DNA of 64,000 bases from JBBEBE01 sp040882505 (lineage in GTDB: Bacteria > Bacteroidota > Rhodothermia > Balneolales > Balneolaceae), in NCBI GenBank assembly GCA_040882505.1, contig JBBEBE010000009.1, positions 186,001 through 250,000 on the forward strand, read 5' to 3'. Both the position numbers and the translations under genes were made by a program. A model generated the notes under the pieces. It had not been told where the DNA came from. It saw only the letters and a program-made list of their open reading frames with translations, and did no database searches. Of this stretch, positions 25,818-34,979 are shown piece after piece. Numbering within the stretch: the stretch's first letter is position 1; every line of letters begins with the position of its first letter.

Positions 25818-25876
25818 TTTTGATTCGTTCACAACGATCCTGTGATTTCGTTCGGGGTGGCAGACATCCGGTGCGA

Positions 25877-26725
25877 TCACACGTTGTGCTGACGCTGTAC
25901 TTCGTCAGTGGCCAATGCTTCGATGACCCCTCTGGCAAGATGAACCGTCCGAATACCCGCTGCGTTCAACTTGGCCGAGAGTCTGTCCCGACAAGCATTG
26001 GCCACGCCCCCGCAGATTGCGACCTCCAGATCGGGCCAGGCTTCGTAACGCATCAAGTGCTCCCGGATGAACCGGTCCAGTGCTCCATCCAGTAGCGCAT
26101 CCAGTTCATCGGGACGGCCCGGTTCGTTGAGTAGAATACCGGCAACAGACGCAAGCCAATAACTGGGTCGAGACTCCATGTAGAGCTTGCGTACCATCTC
26201 TTCGTACGTCAAATGGTCCAGTTTCCGACCCACCCAATCCAGGGTCGAACGACTCCATTGGTTCCGGAAATACCCCTTGAGCAGTGCCTTTCCGATATCG
26301 GCTCCGCTCCCCTCGTCACCAAGAACATACCCCAGTGCGGCGACCCCGCTTGTCTGTTGTCCCCCTTCGAACCACCCGGAATTGGAGCCGGTACCCAAGA
26401 TCGCAGCCACACCGGACCGATCCCCCAAAAAGGCGTCTGCAACGGCCTGCAGATCGTTACGAAACTCCAGCTCGACCTCTCCGAAAAGCGATCGAAGCAG
26501 CACTTCTACCGGAGAGTCTTCCACCCCGCCATAAAGACCTGCTCCATAGAAACGAATCCGATCCGGATTCAGATCGTGAAGTTCCCTGCGGAGCTCCTCG
26601 TTGAGCTTCTCTTCGTCAATCCAGGATGTATGGAGCCCGCGTGTGGTTCGGTACTCAATGGATCGACCCTGGACCAGCGCCCAGGCCGTCTTGCTGGCTC
26701 CACTGTCTGCGATGAGCGTTCTCAT
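25877..26725 (-). CDS. BadF/BadG/BcrA/BcrD-type kinase, probable N-acetylglucosamine kinase
   Basis: This 282-residue ASKHA-fold protein has phosphate-1 loop IADSGASKTAWALV, a phosphate-2 region VAAILGTGSNSGWF, the family-typical GYVLGDEGSGADIGKALLKGYF and an adenosine-side ICGGVANACRD. Homologues in Bacteroidota are usually called N-acetylglucosamine kinases and phosphorylate amino sugars for catabolism or wall recycling. The start overlaps the ThuA-like gene stop (ATGA) and the stop overlaps a possible tatD GTG, so the three are probably translated together. The sugar specificity is inferred. Confidence 0.82.
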   Translation of the reverse strand: MRTLIADSGASKTAWALVQGRSIEYRTTRGLHTSWIDEEKLNEELRRELHDLNPDRIRFYGAGLYGGVEDSPVEVLLRSLFGEVELEFRNDLQAVADAFLGDRSGVAAILGTGSNSGWFEGGQQTSGVAALGYVLGDEGSGADIGKALLKGYFRNQWSRSTLDWVGRKLDHLTYEEMVRKLYMESRPSYWLASVAGILLNEPGRPDELDALLDGALDRFIREHLMRYEAWPDLEVAICGGVANACRDRLSAKLNAAGIRTVHLARGVIEALATDEVQRQHNV

Positions 26726-27567
26726 TCCGGGCCGGGCCCTCCATCTGTTCCCGGATCATCCAGCCTCCCCGCTGCCCACAACAGCCCGCGCGTAACCATC
26801 TCCAGGTAGACCGGGTCGGCCATTGTTTCGGTATGGTGCCCGATCGTGGTTCCGAAGACCCTCGCTCCGTGGTAATGATTGACCCAGACGTTGACCATGT
26901 AACGATTCAGCTCCCGATCCATGGCGTGAGCCAGGGGTGTGGCCGTCTCCTTGAGTTCTCCCTCTTCATACAGCTCTCCGTTGGGTGTCATCCACCGCTC
27001 GGGAAACGTACGCATGACCGGGTGATCCGGTGCCAGATTGACCACTTCGAACGGATAGGACGGACCGTGGCGGGGAGAGTAGAAGCCCAAAAAGTTGTGC
27101 CACTCGGATGTGTCGGCCCGACGATAAGAGTGCATCGTGCAGTGAAGAGCAACTGCCGGCAACTGTTGTTCCCGGTGGACGCGCGGAATACTCTCGACAT
27201 ACTCCACATCGGTCACCCAGGCGCCACAATGGCTGTAGAGCACAAGATCGAACCCCTCGTGCCAGTTCTCTTCCTGAAGAACAGAGAACTTGTGAGTGGA
27301 GGCCTGTGGATCCTCTCCGTCCTCGTGGACAACCGTAAACCGAACCGGTGCCCGGCGGGAAATCTCCCGGGTCAAAAGCTCTTTTTGCCCCTCGAAATCG
27401 TGCCATGCGCCACCCGTCACCATCAACACATGGAGAGAATCGGTCGCCATCTCCCGGGAAGTGCGGTCGTCGTCTGCCTCGCCGCAGGCAGACGTTCCGA
27501 TCGCCAAAACGATCAGAAGGATGACCGTCAGAGGCCGGTGGATACACTTGGATGGTTGAAATTTCAT
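26722..27567 (-). CDS. ThuA-like domain lipoprotein
   Basis: This 281-residue protein has a lipoprotein signal peptide (ILLIVLAIGTSAC, lipidated Cys28) followed by a ThuA / glutamine-amidotransferase-like domain. Family features visible are VLMVTGGAWHDFEGQKELL, DLVLYSHCGAWV, LHCTMHSYR, EWHNFLGFYSPRHG, APDHPVMRTFPERW and VNHYHGARVFGTTIGH. ThuA-like proteins are linked to trehalose and other sugar use, but the enzymatic role is unclear. Overlap with the downstream kinase suggests a joint role in sugar metabolism. It is divergent from recA. Confidence 0.85.
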   Translation of the reverse strand: MKFQPSKCIHRPLTVILLIVLAIGTSACGEADDDRTSREMATDSLHVLMVTGGAWHDFEGQKELLTREISRRAPVRFTVVHEDGEDPQASTHKFSVLQEENWHEGFDLVLYSHCGAWVTDVEYVESIPRVHREQQLPAVALHCTMHSYRRADTSEWHNFLGFYSPRHGPSYPFEVVNLAPDHPVMRTFPERWMTPNGELYEEGELKETATPLAHAMDRELNRYMVNVWVNHYHGARVFGTTIGHHTETMADPVYLEMVTRGLLWAAGRLDDPGTDGGPGPE

Positions 27568-27713
27568 GATTATCGAGCTCTTGTTTCGGATTCCCGGACC
27601 CCTTGCTCGGGCTGAACCGACCGAAGGATCTGCACTTGCCGCGCGTTTACCGTGTTTGAGGATACCAATTTTTGGAGAGAAAAAAAGTTTCGTAAGTATC
27701 GAACAGAAACAGT

Positions 27714-27735
27714 ATCATACATATATCAAACATAT
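27714..27735 (+). repeat. Tandem 11-bp repeat upstream of recA
   Basis: ATCATACATAT (27714-27724) is followed directly by ATCAAACATAT (27725-27735), identical at 10 of 11 positions, 39 nt before the recA ATG and in the gap to the divergent ThuA-like gene. Repeats at one helical turn are typical of operators for tandem-binding regulators; no LexA consensus that I know matches. Confidence 0.55.
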
Positions 27736-27774
27736 ATTGACGCAGTACTCCGAACCTTTGATCCACACTCCACT

Positions 27775-28839
27775 ATGGCATCATCCGAATCATCGTCAAA
27801 CGACCGGCGGAAAGCACTCGACATGGCTGTCGGCCAGATCGAAAAACAGCACGGCAGCGGGACCATCATGCGACTCGGTGACGAGGCAATCCAGGAGGTC
27901 CCCTCCATATCGACGGGCTCCATTCTGGTCAATTACGCTCTCGGGGTCGACGGGATTCCCCGTGGAAGGGTCACTGAAATCTACGGTCCGGAATCGAGCG
28001 GGAAGACGACCCTGGCGTTGCATGTCATTGCAGAAGCACAAAAAAAAGGCGGATACGCTGCCTTTATCGATGCCGAACACGCGTTTGACACCCGATATGC
28101 AAAAGCTCTCGGGATCAACACCGACGAACTACTCATCTCTCAACCGGACAATGGCGAGCAGGCACTTGAGATTACCGAAACCCTGATCCGTTCCGGTGCA
28201 TTGGATGTCATCGTCGTGGACTCGGTCGCAGCGCTTGTCCCCCGGGCCGAACTGGAAGGGGAAATGGGTGACTCCCATGTCGGGCTCCAGGCCCGCCTCA
28301 TGTCCCAGGCACTTCGGAAGATCACCGGAATCGTAAGCAAGTCAAGAACATCCTGCATATTCATCAACCAGATTCGGGAGAAAATCGGGGTGATGTTCGG
28401 GAATCCGGAGACCACAACCGGAGGACGTGCTCTGAAGTTCTACTCGTCGGTCCGGCTCGATATTCGACGAATTGGTGCCATCAAGAAGGGAGACGAAGTC
28501 GTCGGGAACCGCACCAAGGTGAAGGTGGTCAAAAACAAGGTGGCCCCGCCTTTCAAGATTGTAGAGTTCAACATTATTTACGGGAAGGGGATTTCCCGGG
28601 TCAACGAAATCCTGGACCTGGCCGTCGAATACAACATTATCGAGAAGCGGGGGAGTTGGTTCCGGTATGACGGCGAACCCATTGGACAGGGGAACGACGC
28701 CGCTGTCCAGTTTTTGGAGGAGGATCCGGAACTGGCCAACCAAATCGAGGCTCGAATTCTTCGAGAACTCTATCCCGATCGATACGAGGAAGAGAGTACC
28801 GAGAAGGTCAAAGAGGCGGAGACCAGCGAGGCGGAATGA
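27775..28839 (+). CDS. recA: Recombinase RecA
   Basis: RecA forms filaments on single-stranded DNA for homologous recombination and SOS co-protease activity. The 354-residue product has the Walker A GPESSGKTT near residue 71, VIVVDSVAALVPRAELEGEMGD (Walker B and loop L1), SCIFINQIREKIGVMFGNPETTTGG (L2) and an acidic C-terminal tail. ATG 27775 gives the usual N-terminus before KALDMAVGQIEKQHGSGTIM; a longer frame from 27652 is unlike RecA. The stop overlaps recX as ATGA. Confidence 0.97.
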   Translation: MASSESSSNDRRKALDMAVGQIEKQHGSGTIMRLGDEAIQEVPSISTGSILVNYALGVDGIPRGRVTEIYGPESSGKTTLALHVIAEAQKKGGYAAFIDAEHAFDTRYAKALGINTDELLISQPDNGEQALEITETLIRSGALDVIVVDSVAALVPRAELEGEMGDSHVGLQARLMSQALRKITGIVSKSRTSCIFINQIREKIGVMFGNPETTTGGRALKFYSSVRLDIRRIGAIKKGDEVVGNRTKVKVVKNKVAPPFKIVEFNIIYGKGISRVNEILDLAVEYNIIEKRGSWFRYDGEPIGQGNDAAVQFLEEDPELANQIEARILRELYPDRYEEESTEKVKEAETSEAE

Positions 28840-29540
28840 TCCGCAGCAACCCGAATTCTCCCACGGATCCACCCGTCGACTTGCCTGTGGAGGTGACCTC
28901 CGTCCACGTACAGAAGAAACGATCGGACCGTATCTCCCTCTTCCACGACAAACAGTTTCTGATTGGGCTCTCCGAATCGGTTCGTCAATCCTTCAAGATT
29001 GGAGCAGGCACGCAGTTGACCCGTTCACTTTGGGATCAGATCTGCCGGGCAGAGGAACGACAGGAGACCCGTGACCACTTGTTGCGACTTCTTGGACGAC
29101 GGAGCCATACGCGGACGGAGCTCTTTCGGAAAGGACGACAAAAGGGAGGGGATTCCGAACTGCTGGAAGAAGAGCTGGATCGCCTGGAGGAGCAGGGATA
29201 TTTGGACAACGCCGAATTCGCGAAACAATTTGTGCACGACAAGCTGCATCTGCGGGGATGGGGGCCGCGCAAGATTCAGGGCGAACTTCGGCGGCGGGGA
29301 GTCTCGAGTGGCCGGGCAGCGGAAGCGGTTCGCAGAGAGAGTGACACTTTGGACCTCACGCGCATTTGTGTAGATTTGGCGTTGAAACGTCGCGGACACT
29401 TCCTTCGTGAAGAGGACGTATTCCGAAGACGACAAAAAATTGCCGCGTGGTTGCAACGGAAAGGATACAGCCGGGAGAGCATCACGGCGGCAATGCCGGA
29501 GATATTGGAGCGCCTCGATGAATCGACCCATCACAGCTGA
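28836..29540 (+). CDS. recX: RecA regulator RecX
   Basis: RecX binds inside RecA filaments and limits recombinase activity. The 234-residue product has the family's helical repeats: DHLLRLLGRRSHTRTELFRK, then LDRLEEQGYLDNAEFAKQFV, GPRKIQGELRRRGVS, and a C-terminal KIAAWLQRKGYSRESITAAM. An N-terminal extension of about 65 residues with beta character precedes them. Start overlaps the recA stop, so expression is coupled to recA. The 3' end overlaps the next gene by 23 nt. Confidence 0.92.
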   Translation: MIRSNPNSPTDPPVDLPVEVTSVHVQKKRSDRISLFHDKQFLIGLSESVRQSFKIGAGTQLTRSLWDQICRAEERQETRDHLLRLLGRRSHTRTELFRKGRQKGGDSELLEEELDRLEEQGYLDNAEFAKQFVHDKLHLRGWGPRKIQGELRRRGVSSGRAAEAVRRESDTLDLTRICVDLALKRRGHFLREEDVFRRRQKIAAWLQRKGYSRESITAAMPEILERLDESTHHS

Positions 29541-30624
29541 TCGAGTTTTTCGATGGATTACCGTTCTTTCGGTCATCTCGATTGCGGGTGTCATACTCTA
29601 TCTCTACAGTAATTTGGTCGCCTATGCGGCCATCGCCATGGTGTTGAGCTATCTGTTGGAGCCTCTCGTCAACAAGATGCAACGGATCGGCATGCCGCGT
29701 GTGGCCGGAATCTCCGTGACATTGGCGATTTTAATCCTGCTTCTCGCCTGGGTTTCGACAACATTCATCCCGATTCTTGCTCACCAGATGAGCTTGTTGG
29801 CGGGACAACTGACCATGGACAACATCCAGCAGATCACTCGCCGAATCGAGCAGTCCATTCTCGAGACCATCACCGTTTTACCGGAAGGATTTCTTCAAGA
29901 GAATGTCACCACCCTTGCCGAGGGACTGCTGGACACAGGTCGCATCCCCGAACTGATGAGTGGTCTCATTGGCCTCTTTACCAATCTGTTTTATGCCATA
30001 ATTGTCATTCCGCTTGCCACCTTCTTCTTTCTGAAAGATGGGCACACCATCCGGCGGGATCTTCTTCGCGTGGTTCCGAATCGGTATTTCGAGACCACAC
30101 TCACACTGATCGACAAAGTCGAGCGTCAATTGGGTCGCTACTTTCGAAGTGTGCTTATTCAATGCAGTCTGGTTGGCTTTTTTGCCTGGATCTTCCTCTC
30201 CATGGCAGATTTGGCCAATGCCACATCGGTCGGGATTACCATCGGTGTCGCCAACACCATCCCCTACTTCGGTCCGCTACTTGGCTATATTCTCTCCATC
30301 ATCATATCGATTATCGAAACGGGTGATTTCTCACTGGTCTTGCCCTGTATTCTGGCCGTTTTGGCTGTCCAGCTGATGGACAATGTGCTTTTTCAGCCTC
30401 TCATTTTCTCCCGATCGGCCAACATGCATCCGGTTGCCATTCTGTTCATCATCATCATTGGTGCACAGACAGCAGGGATGATCGGAATGCTGGTTGCCAT
30501 ACCCATTGCAACCGTTGTCAAAATCACCATCAGTCAAATTCTCTGGAGTTTCCGGAATTATCAGGTCTATCGAATCGAGACGCCCCCACCCCTCCCGCCA
30601 GCCAATCCGGAATCCAACAGATAA
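29518..30624 (+). CDS. AI-2E family transporter (PerM-type permease)
   Basis: This 368-residue polytopic inner-membrane protein has about eight hydrophobic segments. The family pattern includes LYSNLVAYAAIAMVLSYLLE, a central periplasmic region, PLATFFFLKDGHTIRRDLLR, ERQLGRYFRSVLIQC, NTIPYFGPLLGYI and the C-terminal NVLFQPLIFSRSANMHPVAI. The AI-2E exporter family includes TqsA, PerM and Na/H antiporter-like members, so the substrate cannot be read from sequence. ATG 29518 begins a short tail before the first helix; an upstream frame lies within recX. Confidence 0.87.
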   Translation: MNRPITADRVFRWITVLSVISIAGVILYLYSNLVAYAAIAMVLSYLLEPLVNKMQRIGMPRVAGISVTLAILILLLAWVSTTFIPILAHQMSLLAGQLTMDNIQQITRRIEQSILETITVLPEGFLQENVTTLAEGLLDTGRIPELMSGLIGLFTNLFYAIIVIPLATFFFLKDGHTIRRDLLRVVPNRYFETTLTLIDKVERQLGRYFRSVLIQCSLVGFFAWIFLSMADLANATSVGITIGVANTIPYFGPLLGYILSIIISIIETGDFSLVLPCILAVLAVQLMDNVLFQPLIFSRSANMHPVAILFIIIIGAQTAGMIGMLVAIPIATVVKITISQILWSFRNYQVYRIETPPPLPPANPESNR

Positions 30625-30728
30625 TTGGCGCTCTTCGGTACCCTGTCTGCAGACGATTCCATATCTTCCGACCCCTTCGACAGGTGTGCTGTCGATTCCA
30701 ACCCATTCCGAACCCCAACCCATTCTGT

Positions 30729-31310
30729 GTGAAATCGATTGTCGTCTTTGCATCCGGATCCGGAAGTAATTTTGAGGCCGTCCTGGATGCTTCAGACAGA
30801 GGGGAGATTCCGGCCCGTATCACCGGCCTCATCGCCCAACGTGAAGGAATCGGTGCAATAGATCGTGCACAACGTCGTCATATCCCCGTTTCCGTACTGA
30901 ATCCGTTGCATTTTCCTGACCGTTCGCTCTTCGAGAAGGCGTTGTTGGAACAGCTTGATGCATGGAGACCCGACCTGATCGTTCTGGCTGGATATCTGGT
31001 CAAGATTCCATCCGCCGTCATTGAACGATGGAAAGGAAAAATGATCAACATCCACCCCTCCCTTCTTCCCGACTTTGGGGGAAAAGGATTTTATGGCCAC
31101 CGGGTTCATGAGGCTGTACTTGCTGCCGGACGAACCGAAAGCGGATGTACCGTCCACCTGGTCACCGAAGAGTTTGACCAAGGGCCCATCCTTGGTCAAC
31201 GTCGTGTTCCGGTTCGACCCGACGACACTCCGACGACATTGGCAGCCCGGGTATTGGAACAGGAACATCAGCTTCTTCCAGACGTTATTCGTAAACTATT
31301 AACCTCGTAA
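30729..31310 (+). CDS. purN: Phosphoribosylglycinamide formyltransferase PurN
   Basis: PurN formylates GAR with 10-formyltetrahydrofolate in de novo purine synthesis. The 193-residue product has IVVFASGSGSNFEAVLDA at the N-terminus (phosphoribosyl-binding GSGSN), LIVLAGYLVKIPS, the catalytic Asn/His in MINIHPSLLPDFGGKGFYG and the catalytic Asp in TEEFDQGPI. I chose GTG 30729 because it begins right at the first beta strand, as in homologues; GTG 30684 would add 15 residues. purH follows after 13 nt. Confidence 0.93.
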   Translation: MKSIVVFASGSGSNFEAVLDASDRGEIPARITGLIAQREGIGAIDRAQRRHIPVSVLNPLHFPDRSLFEKALLEQLDAWRPDLIVLAGYLVKIPSAVIERWKGKMINIHPSLLPDFGGKGFYGHRVHEAVLAAGRTESGCTVHLVTEEFDQGPILGQRRVPVRPDDTPTTLAARVLEQEHQLLPDVIRKLLTS

Positions 31311-31323
31311 CTCACCCAGATCC

Positions 31324-32901
31324 TTGGCACTACAACCACTCGACAAGCTTCCCGACACTCCGCTGAAAATCAAACGTGCATTACTCTCCGTTTCGGACAA
31401 GCACAATCTGGTTCCCCTGGCACAGGCGCTGCACAAACAAGGCGTCGAACTTCTCTCGACCGGAGGTACGGCGCGAGTCCTTCGGGAAGAGGGGCTGAAT
31501 GTCATCGATGTCTCTGACGTTACCGGATTTCAGGAGTGTCTGGACGGCCGTGTCAAAACACTGCACCCGATGGTTCATGGTGCGATTCTGGGCCGTACAA
31601 GCCATCCTGCAGACCGGGACGAGATGGCAAAGCTCGGGATCGAACCGATCGAACTTGTTGTCGTCAATCTCTACCCATTCAAGGAGACCGTTTCCAAAGA
31701 GGGTGTAACCCCCGCCATTGCTACGGAAAATATTGATATTGGCGGCCCCACCATGATTCGGGCGGCTGCAAAGAACTTTGCTCATGTGGCGGTCCTTTCT
31801 TCTCCCGATCAATACAACACGATGATTGATGCACTGTCGGATCAGGGTACGGTTCCATTTGAACTACGTCGAAAATGGGCCCTGGAGGCGTTTCGGCACA
31901 CGGCCGATTACGACACCGCCATCAGCCACTATCTGACATCGATTCAGGGCGAAACGCTCCCCGAGCAGTGGAATGTGAGCCTTCCGAAAGCAGCAAGCCT
32001 TCGATATGGCGAGAATCCCCATCAACCAGCGGGGGTCTACGGCCGTCCCGAAACATACATCGACTGTTTCCACGGAAAAGAGCTCAGTTACAACAACTAT
32101 CTGGATATGGATGCCGCTCTTCAGCTGATTGCAGCATTCAAAGAGGATGATCCGACCGTTGCCATTTTCAAACATACCGTTCCATGCGGAGTGGGGATGG
32201 ATGCCGACTCTCTTGCATCGGCCTGGAAAAAAGCTTTTTCAACAGACACCGCCTCTCCGTTTGGCGGAATTATCGTCTGCAACCGGGAATTGGATCTGGA
32301 AACCGCTCGGGAAATTGACTCCATTTTTACAGAGATCATCGTTGCCCCTTCGTTCCACGAAGATGCGTTGACCCTCCTGACACAAAAGAAAAATCGTCGT
32401 TTGGTACGACTGCTTCACTACCCCGACCTTTCCGGAGAATTTCAATTCAGATCCATTGTGGGAGGCGCACTGCTGCAACGACCGGACACGGACATGGAAG
32501 ATGCATCGACGTACAAAACCGTCACGAAGCGCTCCCCGGACAATAGAGAGTTGCAGGACCTGCTTTTGGCATGGAAGATTGTCCGATTTGTCAAATCAAA
32601 CGCCATCGTCTATGTCAAGAATGGGCAGACGGTTGGAATTGGCACGGGACAGACCAGCCGGGTCGATAGTTCGGAGATTGCCATCCGGAAAGCAAAAAAA
32701 GAGGGGCTCTCGCTGGAAGGTTCAGTCCTCGCATCCGATGCCTTCTTTCCGTTTGCAGACAGTATCGAAGCTGCCGCTGAAGCGGGCGTTGTATCCGTGA
32801 TTCAACCCGGTGGCAGTATTCGGGACAATGAGGTGATCGAGGAAGCAGATCGTCGCGGTTTGAGTATGCTCTTTACCGGTCGTCGCCACTTCCGACACTA
32901 G
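31324..32901 (+). CDS. purH: Bifunctional AICAR transformylase / IMP cyclohydrolase PurH
   Basis: PurH performs the last two steps to IMP. The 525-residue product has the N-terminal MGS-like cyclohydrolase domain (KRALLSVSDKHNLVPLAQAL; LLSTGGTARVLREEG; FQECLDGRVKTLHPMVHGAIL; NIDIGGPTMIRAAAKN). The C-terminal transformylase domain shows LRYGENPHQPAGVYG, FKHTVPCGVG, SPFGGIIVCNRELD, IVRFVKSNAIVYVKNGQTVG and a final DNEVIEEADRRGLSMLFTG. The start appears to be TTG 31324. Length is standard. Follows purN in a two-gene purine unit. Confidence 0.95.
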   Translation: MALQPLDKLPDTPLKIKRALLSVSDKHNLVPLAQALHKQGVELLSTGGTARVLREEGLNVIDVSDVTGFQECLDGRVKTLHPMVHGAILGRTSHPADRDEMAKLGIEPIELVVVNLYPFKETVSKEGVTPAIATENIDIGGPTMIRAAAKNFAHVAVLSSPDQYNTMIDALSDQGTVPFELRRKWALEAFRHTADYDTAISHYLTSIQGETLPEQWNVSLPKAASLRYGENPHQPAGVYGRPETYIDCFHGKELSYNNYLDMDAALQLIAAFKEDDPTVAIFKHTVPCGVGMDADSLASAWKKAFSTDTASPFGGIIVCNRELDLETAREIDSIFTEIIVAPSFHEDALTLLTQKKNRRLVRLLHYPDLSGEFQFRSIVGGALLQRPDTDMEDASTYKTVTKRSPDNRELQDLLLAWKIVRFVKSNAIVYVKNGQTVGIGTGQTSRVDSSEIAIRKAKKEGLSLEGSVLASDAFFPFADSIEAAAEAGVVSVIQPGGSIRDNEVIEEADRRGLSMLFTGRRHFRH

Positions 32902-33049
32902 AGAAGATCCCGGAGATTGGGGGGCGGAATCATTCCAACACACGACCTTTCTGTTTCACCAAGATCTTCCATTCGCAAATCGAACCTCATTATTGTATTT
33001 TTTGACGCAAACGATCCTGTCACAGACTCAACGGACTCACGCTGCTCAC

Positions 33050-34126
33050 ATGTCAAATACCCACCTTCCCGGACTCGGACTCAAAAAAAAGGAACCCCGC
33101 AACGGCCAGAAAAAACCGGGCTTGCTCGATTTTCTATACACGGACATTGCCATTGACTTGGGCACGGCCAATACGCTGATCTATTCCAGAAACAAAGGAA
33201 TCGTACTCAATGAACCCTCCATTGTCGCACTGAACAATCAGGGGGAACCGGTTGCCATCGGGCATGAAGCGCGCTTGATGCACGAGAAAACTCACAAGAA
33301 CATCCGTACGGTTCGTCCACTAAGGGATGGTGTCATTGCCGATTTCGAAGTGGCTGAGCACATGATCCGCGGCATGATCAAGAGTGTAAAAAAGAAGTGG
33401 TATTCGACAACACGCCAGATGGTTGTCTGTGTTCCGAGCGGAATAACAGAGGTGGAACGAAGAGCCGTACGTGACAGCGCTGAACATGCCGGAGCCAAAG
33501 AGGTCTACCTGGTCGACGAACCGATGGCTGCGGCCATCGGTATCGGCCTCAATGTCCATGAACCGATTGGAAACATGATCGTTGATATCGGGGGCGGAAC
33601 CACGGAGATTGCAGTTATTGCTCTTTCCGGAATCGTCTATGCACAGTCCGTCCGCCTTGGGGGAGATGAACTCAATGAAGATATCATCAACTACTTCCGG
33701 CGAAATCACAACCTGCTCATCGGTGAGCGAACGGCCGAACGAATCAAGTGCGAAATCGGGTCGGCTGCTCCCATGGACGAGGAGTTGGAAATGATCACGA
33801 AGGGACGGGATCTGGTCAACGGTGTCCCCCGTACCCGGCAAGTGACCTCCCGGGACGTGAGAGAGGCCATCTCCGAATCGATCAACACCATCGTCGAGGC
33901 GATAACCAAATCCCTCGAACAGACACCACCCGAGCTGTCTGCAGATATCCTGGACCGTGGAATCATGCTCACCGGAGGGGGAGCACTTCTGAACAATTTG
34001 GACAAATTGATTACGGAGACGACGGATCTGCCTGTTCACATTGCAGAGGATCCTCTGACCGCTGTTGTTCGCGGAACGGGTGCCATTCTGGAAGATCTGG
34101 ACTACTACCGAAGTGTCATTACCTGA
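33050..34126 (+). CDS. mreB: Rod-shape-determining actin MreB
   Basis: MreB polymerises under the inner membrane and guides side-wall synthesis. The 358-residue product has DIAIDLGTANTLIYSRNKGI (phosphate 1), VVCVPSGITEVERRAVRDSA, VDEPMAAAIGIGL, VDIGGGTTEIAVIALSGI (phosphate 2) and MLTGGGALLNNLDKLI. An N-terminal basic extension of about 35 residues precedes the fold. ATG 33050 is preferred over 32993. First gene of the mreB-mreC-mreD-mrdA-rodA operon; the rod genes indicate a rod-shaped cell. Confidence 0.95.
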   Translation: MSNTHLPGLGLKKKEPRNGQKKPGLLDFLYTDIAIDLGTANTLIYSRNKGIVLNEPSIVALNNQGEPVAIGHEARLMHEKTHKNIRTVRPLRDGVIADFEVAEHMIRGMIKSVKKKWYSTTRQMVVCVPSGITEVERRAVRDSAEHAGAKEVYLVDEPMAAAIGIGLNVHEPIGNMIVDIGGGTTEIAVIALSGIVYAQSVRLGGDELNEDIINYFRRNHNLLIGERTAERIKCEIGSAAPMDEELEMITKGRDLVNGVPRTRQVTSRDVREAISESINTIVEAITKSLEQTPPELSADILDRGIMLTGGGALLNNLDKLITETTDLPVHIAEDPLTAVVRGTGAILEDLDYYRSVIT

Positions 34127-34142
34127 TGATTGACAACCTGAA

Positions 34143-34979
34143 ATGAGATTACGACTTCCAAGGATATCCGATGCAAAAGACATTATCCTGACGGTAGTGA
34201 TCCTGGGGCTGTCGGTTCAGGTGATGATGCAGCGCCACGAAAATGGTCTTCAATCTCTCCGAAAAGCGACGGTCACCCTCATCAGTTATCTCGAAACCCC
34301 GCTATCGACCATCCGAATCTACCGTCAGGCACTCAATACGAATGAGTGGCTACAGCGACAAAACGTTCTTCTCCAGGATGAATTGAGTCGGCTCCGATCC
34401 GTAGGTGAACAGAATCGGATCCTTCGGGATTTGCTCCAATTCCAACAAGCATCTCCTTACAATCTCACGCCGGTCAATGTCGTATCCAAAGAAATTACCA
34501 CACTGAATAACTCGCTGACGGTTCCCGCAGGCGAGAATCAGAATGTTCGATCCGGCATGCCGATGATCACTCCAAGAGGGTTGGTTGGTATTGTTACGCT
34601 CACTGCAAACAACTACTCCCGGGTCATGACTTTTACTCATCCTCTTTTCCGGGTCAGTGCACGCATTCAGGAGAGTCGGGCATTCGGTATCGTCTCCCGG
34701 GCTGTGGATCGCTCTGGATTGTTGGTTCTCGAGTTTGTTCCCTCGACCATTGAAATCAGACCCGGTCAACTTGTAGAGAGTTCCGGATACAGCAATCAAT
34801 TGCCTGCCGGAATTCCGATCGGCGAAGTTGTAGACGTTGTTCAGGGAGACAACATCGAGATGAATCGAATCTACATCGAACCCATCGTCAACCTGCACAC
34901 ATTGGCCGAGGGGTTCATCCTTCATTACGAACCCGATCCTGAACTGGACGCACTCGAAGAGTCGGAGGAGACATTTTGA
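34143..34979 (+). CDS. mreC: Rod-shape-determining protein MreC
   Basis: MreC is a bitopic periplasmic scaffold that activates PBP2/RodA. The 278-residue product has a membrane segment near residues 13-30 (IILTVVILGLSVQVMM), then a coiled-coil (NEWLQRQNVLLQDELSRLRS VGEQNRILRDLL, residues about 65-100). A beta-barrel domain follows, with MPMITPRGLVGIVTLTANNY, SRAFGIVSRAVD, PGQLVESSGYSNQLPAGIPI and a C-terminal acidic tail. The stop overlaps the mreD start as TTGA. Confidence 0.93.
   Translation: MRLRLPRISDAKDIILTVVILGLSVQVMMQRHENGLQSLRKATVTLISYLETPLSTIRIYRQALNTNEWLQRQNVLLQDELSRLRSVGEQNRILRDLLQFQQASPYNLTPVNVVSKEITTLNNSLTVPAGENQNVRSGMPMITPRGLVGIVTLTANNYSRVMTFTHPLFRVSARIQESRAFGIVSRAVDRSGLLVLEFVPSTIEIRPGQLVESSGYSNQLPAGIPIGEVVDVVQGDNIEMNRIYIEPIVNLHTLAEGFILHYEPDPELDALEESEETF

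Noticed and set aside
27652..27774. 41-residue N-terminal extension of RecA
   Set aside because: Unlike any RecA N-terminus, and it would cover the promoter and repeat region.
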